Assembly (NCBI GenBank): GCA_026770595.1
Contig: MU634594.1
Coordinates: 1-11,232, forward strand
Reading direction: 5' to 3'
DNA: 11,232 nucleotides
Source: Ochromonadaceae sp. CCMP2298
Lineage: Eukaryota; Sar; Synurophyceae; Ochromonadales; Ochromonadaceae
Position 1 is the first letter of the stretch. Each line of letters begins with the position of its first letter. Both the position numbers and the translations under genes were made by a program. Positions 5,316-11,232 of this stretch are shown here, piece after piece. The notes under the pieces were generated by a model. That model saw nothing but the letters and a program-made list of their open reading frames with translations, searched no databases and had not been told where the DNA came from.

Positions 5316-7259
5316 ATGGATTCGAAGTCGAACGAAACCGCAATCGGAGAAGGTCGCCCCAGCGAGGACAGATCGTTCTCGGAGAAAAGGACAGAGACAA
5401 GGACAGAGGCAAGGACTCACAGCAATGAAAACACCAATCCTGACGCAGCCCGGGAGAAGACCAAGCGGCAAGTTCAAATCAACGTTGATCCAGACACCGA
5501 ACGCAAGCCTCTGCAAGAATCGTCCAAGGCAGGCGTCAGAATGAGGGGCAACGTGCTCATCCAGAACGCTACAAGCGAATGGAAGATAAGGAGTTGCGAG
5601 CTGAACGGATCGTATCTTACGTTCTTCCGTAAGCAGAAGATGATCGCTGCAATCCACTTGGGGCAAGTGGGCGATATTACGGTCGTTGGGAAAATTTCGG
5701 ATAACGACGGCAAGGGATCTATCTTTTCGCTCCATTTGAAGGAAGGCAGATACTTCAATGTCCGTGTGACAACGTATGCGGACGCCGTCAAGTGGGTGAA
5801 AGCGCTCGTGGAAGCGAGGGACAAGCTGCGCTCGCAGGCATTTGTCAGGTCCAAGTCCTTCAGCATGGCCCACGCTGTGCAAGGCTCGCTGAGCCCACTC
5901 CACATGGCGGCCGACCTGAGTTCATCGATTGTCATGGAGGACGCAGACGACAACATCAAGTGCTACTTCGATAACGAGCACAATCCTCCCTCTCCGATTC
6001 TGGAGGCGAACGAAAAATATGTGCGTCCTGTCGGGAACAAGAAGGATCTTCCCGTGCAGCCCACCGACCAGCAACGCAGCCCGATCAAGAGTATGAGCAG
6101 CCCGGTCAAAGACCAGCAGCCGGAAGTAAATACGACTCCGGTTAGATTTCCTGCACCGACGAAGGAGTTCGAAGCTAGCACGCCGAAGCCGAGGCTGTTC
6201 ACCCAGCTGGCTAACGAGCGCGATGCCGAGTCTGCCAGGCAACGGACGGAGGGAGAGGCAACTGTAAAAGGAGCCCAGGAAGCTGCCGCTCGTGCAGAGA
6301 TGGAAGCCGATACAGCTGCACAATCGGAAGAGAAGGTGGAAGAGCGAGAGGCCGCAGCGGCGGAAGAAGCTCAGGAGGATGGCAGTGTAGGGAGCGGGGG
6401 CATCAACTCAGGTAGTGGGAGCAAAAGAAAAGGAGGAAGCGACGAAGACACCTTGCAAGATCGTGACACTGGTAAAACAGCGAGCGACGGTCCTCTCGAT
6501 GGTGTTGGTGCGATGGCTGAGAGTCCTCCCAGCAGTTTCAAAGTTAGCAGCAGTGGCAAAGATGTTACCAGTCCGAAGGTTAGCGGCAGTCCGAGCAGCA
6601 TACCAAAGAGGACAAAGAGCTTAAGCCCTAAAAATGGTACGTCGCCCCCCGCTGAATCCCCCAAGGTGTACGCAGGATCAGACAGCGACGCTCCCAGTGC
6701 AGGAAATTTGCAGTTCGCGGCGGAAGAGAGAAGCGGGGAAGCAAAGCCCGACACCGGAGACATCGCGCAGGCTCGCGTCGCAACAGGCGCTCAGATGGTG
6801 GAGGTGGAGACTGTCCTCAAGTACGGCGTGGGCAGTCTGGCAATGCTCGTAGTACTGGTGGCTCTGCTGTTCTCCTCCCAGCGCCACGCATCTGAGGAGA
6901 CATGGCGCCGGGAGGGCTTGAAGCAGCTGCAGGTGGCGATGGCATCGAGGTCCGCCGATGCGGTCAGTAATCCCATTTTTGCGCTCCCGGCAGCGCACAC
7001 AAAGCACGGGGAACCGGCCACTGCCCCTTTGCAGAGAGGGGCTGAGGGGGGGGACCCGCTCAAACTAAGCTTCGCCAGTCACAAATACGACCGACCCCTC
7101 AGCCAGCCCAAGTTCCCTGCTCTGTCCGCGATGCCTGTCTCGCCTCTCGCCCCCAGGAGAAGCAGTGGAGCGGTCACCAAATTCATCCGCGATCTAGTCT
7201 CCCTGCCGGGGCGCTTGCTCGTGGGCATTTTCACAAAGATTATGTCTGTTTTCAAATAG
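5316..7259 (+). CDS. PH-domain protein with C-terminal membrane anchor
   Basis: The protein is 647 residues with no intron. The ATG at 5316 (AAGATGG) is the first in frame and sits in a favourable context. Order: a charged Ser/Thr/Arg-rich N-terminus (1-73); a pleckstrin-homology domain (about 74-169) with a basic first strand (RMRGNVLIQNATSEWKIRSC), LTFFRKQK, and the hallmark Trp of the C-terminal helix (W160 in AVKWVKALVEA); a long disordered linker (about 170-495) with many Ser-Pro and basic patches and an Ala/Glu-rich helical stretch (about 310-355); one transmembrane helix (about 502-519, SLAMLVVLVALLF); and a tail ending in a hydrophobic/basic segment (LPGRLLVGIFTKIMSVFK). The arrangement suggests a membrane protein whose PH domain reads a lipid or protein partner, perhaps at a membrane contact site. 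That role is inferred. PH domains bind phosphoinositides only in some cases. The stop lies 47 bp from that of the convergent DUF1365 gene. Confidence 0.85.
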   Translation: MDSKSNETAIGEGRPSEDRSFSEKRTETRTEARTHSNENTNPDAAREKTKRQVQINVDPDTERKPLQESSKAGVRMRGNVLIQNATSEWKIRSCELNGSYLTFFRKQKMIAAIHLGQVGDITVVGKISDNDGKGSIFSLHLKEGRYFNVRVTTYADAVKWVKALVEARDKLRSQAFVRSKSFSMAHAVQGSLSPLHMAADLSSSIVMEDADDNIKCYFDNEHNPPSPILEANEKYVRPVGNKKDLPVQPTDQQRSPIKSMSSPVKDQQPEVNTTPVRFPAPTKEFEASTPKPRLFTQLANERDAESARQRTEGEATVKGAQEAAARAEMEADTAAQSEEKVEEREAAAAEEAQEDGSVGSGGINSGSGSKRKGGSDEDTLQDRDTGKTASDGPLDGVGAMAESPPSSFKVSSSGKDVTSPKVSGSPSSIPKRTKSLSPKNGTSPPAESPKVYAGSDSDAPSAGNLQFAAEERSGEAKPDTGDIAQARVATGAQMVEVETVLKYGVGSLAMLVVLVALLFSSQRHASEETWRREGLKQLQVAMASRSADAVSNPIFALPAAHTKHGEPATAPLQRGAEGGDPLKLSFASHKYDRPLSQPKFPALSAMPVSPLAPRRSSGAVTKFIRDLVSLPGRLLVGIFTKIMSVFK

Positions 7260-7306
7260 AACACAGTCGACCTTGAGATTTAAGAAAAATGATATAGCCG
7301 AGAGAT

Positions 7307-8544
7307 TTATTTATTTTTCTTGGTACTGCTGAGGGCAGAAATAATTGAGGATGGAATACCCATAATACTTTCGTACACAGCGATTAAGCGTTTGCCAGTT
7401 ATGCCCATGCCGAAGTTCACGTCTGTTCCTTGGGGATGCTCAAAGGTGGGGACCCCCTTGAAGTAGAGCTTCACGGCCTCGACGTGTATCCACAGTTGGA
7501 TAATGCGCGTGTGCAGAGGATACCAGAGCAAGACGTACAGCAGATTTATCGGGGTGAACTCAATCCGGTCCACGCTGAAGCTCGCAGTGAACCACGTCTC
7601 ACCTGTGCCTATCTTGCACATCCTGGCGGTGACTTTCATATTCTCTGCTGGCACAGACCAGGTAAAGTGGTACTTGTAGTCCATTTCCTGTGGAAGAACG
7701 GTTACGAAGTCAGTGAAAGAGGAACATGTACGTAACTCGAAAGTGAAACGAACTCACCATGAAAGGAGACACGTGGAAATTTTTGAACCAGGTTGCTGCG
7801 AAAGCGCCGTCTGATCTTTCAACACCCACGTCTGTGACGTCTTCATGCAGCAGATAGCTGTGCTGCTCATTCCAGGGTGTGTTGGCCACCTCAGCCACCA
7901 TGAAGTCTATCCCTGCCTTCTCCTTCTTTGCTCCCTGTGCCAAGACATAGTAGAAGCTGACGGGGTTGAAGCAATAACCGAAGTAGGTCAGGTGCGTCTG
8001 GTGGTGAGGGTGGGATGGGAGATGGCAATGGTTAGGGATTTCATGGGTCGGGACTGTGCGAGTGCGGATGCGCGGATGGGGGGACTGCGTGTACACAACT
8101 CACCAAAAGAGACACGTCGCTGCTTCCAGTCGAAACCTTTCCTCCCGACTTTTCAGCAATGAATGTTTCCAGTCTATCTCTCAACGGTACAGGGGATTCG
8201 TCACGCCAACCCTTCAAATGCTGCCCGTACTCCAAGCTGCTGAGCGAGAAACTCCCAGCGTTAATTTTGAAGATGGGCCACAGAGACCACCCCACGTTGC
8301 TCATCTCCAGCAAGTCCACGTACGAAAAGAAAATGGGATAGTCCATGTGATGAACAGCGCCGCCTTTGGGGACAGCAGCGCCTTTCGTCCGTGTATGTTT
8401 GACTCGACCAATGTAGAGGCATGATTTCTTCACCGTTTTGTTGTGACCGAGCGCGTAGAATCGCACGAAGACCAGCGCCACCAAGACCACAACGACGCCA
8501 ACCACAAGGGCCAGTGACGCGAGAAGGACGCCAATGACCTCCAT
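7307..8544 (-). CDS. DUF1365 family protein, membrane-anchored (3 exons)
   Basis: Exons on the minus strand are 8544-8104, 7997-7758 and 7687-7307, both introns phase 0, giving 353 residues. The ATG at 8544 is the first in frame. Residues 3-29 are strongly hydrophobic (VLLASLALVVGVVVVLVALV), a signal anchor. The body carries family hallmarks: HMDYPIFFSYVDL (an acidic 'YxxxxLDLxE'-like block), LLTHLTYFGYCFNPVSFYY across the first splice junction, VAEVANTPW, FHVSPFM at the end of exon 2, and a C-terminal block (LWIHVEAVKLYFKGVP). DUF1365 has no assigned activity. In bacteria it is often encoded next to FAD-dependent amine oxidoreductases and cyclopropane-fatty-acid synthases, which hints at lipid modification, but no such neighbour occurs here. 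The membrane anchor would fit a lipid substrate. The family call is firm; the function is unknown. Confidence 0.9.
7688..7757 (-). other. DUF1365 gene intron 2 (70 bp, phase 0)
   Basis: On the minus strand the donor is ATG|GTGAGT and the acceptor TCCACAG|GAAATG, with a CTGAC branch-site candidate. The junction reads HVSPFM-EMDYKY, as expected for the family. Confidence 0.9.
7998..8103 (-). other. DUF1365 gene intron 1 (106 bp, phase 0)
   Basis: On the minus strand the donor is TTG|GTGAGT and the acceptor CACCAG|ACG, with a CCCTAACC branch-site candidate. The junction rebuilds SLL-THLTYFGYCFNP exactly. Confidence 0.92.
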
Positions 8545-8790
8545 GATGGCAGATTCTGCGCGATTAAGGTAACTTATGAGCAAGGAAGGAACCTGATCAC
8601 AGATCTTGTGTCATCTCTCTTCTCTTTTATATGTTTCTTATTTAGGCGTCTTTAGTCAATTTCCCCAACATAAACGACGCGCCTCGGCTTCTCGGCATTT
8701 AGGAGGGGCGCCCCTCCCAGCCTCTTGGTGCTGGTGCATTGCAAGACCTTGCATGAAAGGCAAGCTGCAGCCTCACACTCACGAGCTGCC
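8545..8790. promoter_or_regulatory. Divergent promoter region with a 16-bp palindrome
   Basis: These 246 bp separate the divergent starts of the DUF1365 and release-factor genes, so both promoters should lie here. The standout element is a perfect palindrome, GGAGGGGCGCCCCTCC, at 8702-8717. No clear TATA box is seen. A T-rich stretch (8613-8645) may be part of the minus-strand leader. Confidence 0.5.
8702..8717. promoter_or_regulatory. 16-bp GC-rich palindrome, candidate factor-binding site
   Basis: GGAGGGGCGCCCCTCC is its own reverse complement. It lies 74 bp before the release-factor ATG and 158 bp from the DUF1365 ATG, so one dimeric factor could serve both promoters. Binding is inferred from symmetry and position only. 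Confidence 0.4.
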
Positions 8791-10257
8791 ATGCTCGTCA
8801 TGCGCTTTCTTATGACGATCGCTCTGAGCGCGGTGCTTGCATCAGCGTTGTTAGTGCCTGCGGACCTTCTCTTAGTTCGGCACTCGGGCCTGAGTAGATC
8901 CAGGGCTCCCTTTGCGCTCGGAATGGCTAGCAAGGTAGACGAAAACGCGCTTCCTGACTCTAAAAGGCGTCTGTCGGAGATAACCACGAAGGTTACGGCG
9001 AACACGGCACCCGATGTCATCAACTACTTGAACCTGGTGGAGTCAGTGAAGGACTTGGAGATTGGAAGCTCTCAGCCCGAATTTTGGGACGATCAAACCT
9101 CTGCGCAAGCGACAATGAGCGAGATCACTCGATTGAAGGACATGGTAGCCCGTGTGGACAGGTGGAGAAATGGCATCGACGACTCTGGCGCTCTCATCCA
9201 GATGGCTGTGGAAGACGACGGGGAAGCTGGTACGACCTATCCTTTTGCCCTCTAACTGAATGTTCTAACTTCTAACTTCTAACTTCTATCTTACTCGTCT
9301 GTCTATATCTGGAGACCAATACCTACGGGAGGTGACTGGGACCCTGGACATTCTCGAGAAGGACCTGGCTGCATTCGAGGTGGAGCGACTGCTCAGCGGG
9401 AAGTACGACAAGTTCGGCTGCGGAATCGTGATTCAAAGTGGCGCGGGTGGAACGGAGGCTCAGGACTGGGCCGGCATGCTCTACCGCATGTACACGCGCT
9501 TCGCAGAGCGGAGAGGGTTCAAGATCACCATCGTGGAAGAAATGAAGGCGGACTTCGGCATTAAGAGCGTGGAGCTCAAGATCGAGGGCGCGTTCGCATA
9601 TGGGTATCTCGCTGGAGAGAAAGGTACTCACCGGCTAGTTCGCATATCGCCCTTTAATGCCCAGGGGAAGAGGCAGACGTCCTTTGCGGGTGTGGAGACG
9701 TGGCCCATCCTGGAGGAGGAGGAGATATCGGATATAGTGATTCCGGAGAAAGATCTGGAGATAACGACCATGCGTGCTGGAGGTGCGGGTGGACAGAACG
9801 TGAACAAGGTCGAGACCGCCGTGCGCATCAGGCACATACCCACTGGTCTGATGATCAAGTGCTCCACGGAGCGCAGCCAGATCTTGAACAAGTCCGAGGC
9901 GATGTCTCGCCTGAAGGCCAAGCTGATCGCCATCGCCCAGGACCTGGCTCTGTCGGATTTCAATGAGATCAAGGGCGAGGCGGTGGAGGCCACGTTCGGG
10001 CAGCAAATACGGAACTATGTGTTTGCGCCGTACAAAATGGTGAAGGACACCAGGACGGCCTTCGAGACGGCGCAGGTATGTCAATATGTCATCCGCCGAT
10101 TGATTATTTTACAAATTGAACCTAACTTCCTAATTTTGATTTCAAACAGACGCAGGACGTTATGGATGGCGATTTAGACGGCTTCATCTCTGCCTATCTG
10201 CGGACGTCGGCCGATAAGAGGAGGGTGACGGCGTTATCGACGGACACGATAAACTAG
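8791..10257 (+). CDS. prfB: Peptide chain release factor 2, predicted plastid form (3 exons)
   Basis: Exons are 8791-9229, 9315-10075 and 10150-10257, giving 435 residues. The protein ends translation at UGA and UAA on bacterial-type ribosomes. RF2 identity rests on the stop-reading tripeptide SPF (258-260, in [15 protein letters not shown]), and on GGQ (305-307, in [14 protein letters not shown]), which triggers peptidyl-tRNA hydrolysis. Domain 1 is also typical ([17 protein letters not shown]), as is the [12 protein letters not shown] end. The ATG at 8791 is the first in frame and opens a signal peptide ([16 protein letters not shown]) followed by LLVPAD and a Ser/Arg-rich stretch, that is, a bipartite plastid leader with Leu at +1. 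Mature length fits bacterial RF2. The programmed +1 frameshift of many bacterial prfB genes is absent. The product implies that UGA is used as a stop in the target organelle. The family is certain, targeting probable. It is convergent with the SWS1-like gene, 67 bp between stops. Confidence 0.95.
9230..9314 (+). other. prfB intron 1 (85 bp, phase 1)
   Basis: The donor GCTG|GTACGA and acceptor CTGGAG|AC are weaker than others in the window, but the join gives [13 protein letters not shown], which keeps the frame and fits RF2. The intron contains a run of TTCTAAC units (about 9260-9287), each a branch-site-like CTAAC. Confidence 0.8.
10076..10149 (+). other. prfB intron 2 (74 bp, phase 0)
   Basis: The donor is CAG|GTATGT and the acceptor TTTCAAACAG|ACG, with CCTAAC about 25 bases before the acceptor. 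Splicing removes an early stop and adds the conserved C-terminal [10 protein letters not shown] block. Confidence 0.92.
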
Positions 10258-10324
10258 ACATTATGTACAGTACTGCACTCATTGTCTCAGAGCATGTATA
10301 TACAGTAAATAAGTCGGTGTTGTA

Positions 10325-10795
10325 CTATTTGTTTCTCCAACTTCGGAACGTCTTCGCCGCTCCGGCCGTAGAGACTGCGTTTTCCGAGCACAGGTATTCC
10401 ACAAAAGCTTCGTCCGAGACGGCTTCCCGGGCGCACACGCCAAGCATATTTGCCAGTTTGATAGCGAGTAGATGCTTACATAGCACTCTAGCATTTGCCT
10501 GCTTCGACTGATTCAAAAAGCTCGGGCACGAGCAGTAGTTAGTAAGACAGATGTATTCCCTGTCCTGCGATCCCTGGACCTTCCAGCACTTTCGTCCTGA
10601 TCTGCTACTTTGAAATTCCTTAACCGCAGACCCACCCCCATCGTTGCTGACGATGTCGACTGATGATTCTAAGAGTTTGCGATTGTCGTGGAGGATGAAG
10701 TTGAGGGTCTTCAGCACCTCGTTCTCATTTCCAGGTCGATCACTGTACGTCGCGCTTGCCTGGTCCAACAGCTGAGATTGCGAATCGGACAGCAT
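10325..10795 (-). CDS. SWS1: SWIM zinc-finger protein, SWS1/ZSWIM7-like
   Basis: The protein is 156 residues and intronless, with an ATG at 10795. The SWIM motif CxCx(n)CxH is complete: C88 and C90 (NYCSCPSF), then C106 and H108 (VLCKHLLAIKLA), with 15 residues between C90 and C106. The short length, the early acidic/Ser-rich part and the position of the finger close to the C-terminus match SWS1 (human ZSWIM7, about 140 residues). SWS1 works with RAD51 paralogues in the Shu complex to promote homologous recombination in the nucleus. The SWIM domain is certain. The SWS1 assignment is likely, since other SWIM proteins (MuDR transposases, MEKK1, larger ZSWIMs) are much longer or carry other domains. 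It ends 67 bp from the release-factor stop, on the opposite strand. Confidence 0.85.
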   Translation of the reverse strand: MLSDSQSQLLDQASATYSDRPGNENEVLKTLNFILHDNRKLLESSVDIVSNDGGGSAVKEFQSSRSGRKCWKVQGSQDREYICLTNYCSCPSFLNQSKQANARVLCKHLLAIKLANMLGVCAREAVSDEAFVEYLCSENAVSTAGAAKTFRSWRNK

Positions 10796-11113
10796 ATGTA
10801 TCTAAACCGCTCCAACTTCCTGTGATGCCGCGGCTGTTCTCTGTAGCCCGAGTGCGATCCGTGCGTAAGATGAGAGATCCAGCCGGCCCACACGTAGAAG
10901 TGGTTCCTCCCTCGCTTCAAGAAACAGCAAGAAGCAGCAGCAGCAAGATGGAAAAGGAGGAGATTTGAGATTTGAGGTCAAAGTCCCAGTTTAAAGTCTA
11001 AAGTCGGGAAAAAGATACCAAGGACAAAGTAAAATCCCCATCCCCATCGGCAGCACAAATAACGTACTCCGGGTTAGCTTTTATTGGGTAAATATCGAAA
11101 ATCGAACCCTTTT

Positions 11114-11153
11114 TGCGTGACAAAAATTGCCAAAAAAAATACTGTGTCACGCA
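11114..11153. repeat. 9-bp inverted repeat TGCGTGACA/TGTCACGCA
   Basis: TGCGTGACA (11114-11122) and TGTCACGCA (11145-11153) are exact reverse complements around a 22-nt A-rich loop. A third, related copy, TTTGTGACAG...AAATTGCAAAAA at about 11174-11200, repeats the left copy and its flank in direct orientation with a few changes. Confidence 0.7.
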
Positions 11154-11205
11154 TTTTTACTTTTAAATCGGCTCTTTGTGACAGAAAAAAATTGCAAAAA
11201 CGACC

Positions 11206-11232
11206 TTATTTTTTCCACGGTGGAAAAAATAA
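11206..11232. repeat. 27-bp perfect palindrome at the window edge
   Basis: TTATTTTTTCCAC (11206-11218) and GTGGAAAAAATAA (11220-11232) are exact reverse complements with one central base. The symmetry runs to the last base of the window, so the true palindrome could be longer. It could be an element terminus or a cruciform-forming site. Confidence 0.8.

Larger units (their letters stand above)
10796..11232. other. Gene-free flank upstream of the SWS1-like gene
   Basis: No gene is supported. The proximal part (10796-11000) is mixed and purine-rich near AGCAGCAGCAGCAAG, and probably holds the SWS1-like gene's promoter. The distal part (about 11080-11232) becomes AT-rich, with A and T runs, repeated GTGACA motifs and two inverted repeats. 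It may be the start of another repetitive element that continues beyond the window. Confidence 0.6.

Noticed and set aside
8725-8790. Upstream extension of the release-factor frame
   Set aside because: The first codon is TTG. The ATG at 8791 opens directly into a signal peptide.
9230-9314. Programmed frameshift in prfB
   Set aside because: The break in frame is explained by an 85-bp intron that restores the RF2 sequence. There is no bacterial-type slippery CUU-UGA site or upstream Shine-Dalgarno sequence.
11085-11120. tRNA gene suggested by a GGGTTCGATTTTC-like box on the minus strand
   Set aside because: No matching A box, acceptor stem or anticodon arm could be found around it.

Overview
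The window looks like nuclear DNA of a photosynthetic eukaryote with a complex (secondary, red-lineage) plastid, such as a cryptophyte, ochrophyte or haptophyte. Three observations support this. Genes are interrupted by short spliceosomal introns (70-106 bp, donors GTAGGT/GTAAGT/GTGAGT/GTATGT/GTACGA, CTAAC-like branch sites), and removing them restores conserved protein motifs exactly. Two proteins start with a signal peptide followed by a basic/hydroxylated stretch, with Phe or Leu at the predicted cleavage site, which resembles the bipartite plastid-targeting leaders of these algae. The genes are a mix of bacterial/plastid-type (RlmN, RF2) and eukaryotic (SWIM-domain SWS1, PH domain) families. 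The exact lineage cannot be fixed from this sequence.

Layout. 1-544: G-poor, low-complexity DNA with a 10-bp minisatellite and a strong hairpin, no convincing gene. 545-1930 (minus): an intact transposon-type DDE integrase with D,D(35)E spacing. 1867-2229: a perfect 151-bp inverted repeat around a 61-bp spacer, built largely of a 12-bp GTGCCACNNNAA array. One arm covers the possible 5' end of the integrase frame. 2400-4042 (plus): four-exon RlmN-type radical-SAM RNA methyltransferase. 4147-4935 (minus): predicted plastid-targeted protein, probably DUF1997. 5316-7259 (plus): PH-domain protein with a C-terminal membrane anchor. 7307-8544 (minus): three-exon membrane-anchored DUF1365 protein. 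8791-10257 (plus): three-exon plastid peptide chain release factor 2. 10325-10795 (minus): SWS1/ZSWIM7-like SWIM zinc-finger protein. 10796-11232: AT-rich gene-free DNA ending in a 27-bp palindrome.

From rlmN onward the region is very compact. Genes alternate in strand, in convergent pairs separated by 104, 47 and 67 bp and divergent pairs sharing 380- and 246-bp promoter regions. RlmN and RF2 both act on bacterial-type translation and could serve the plastid (or mitochondrion), but nothing ties the genes into one pathway. The least explained part is 1731-2250: nested hairpins and the large inverted repeat next to an intact integrase, possibly the end of an undescribed transposable element.
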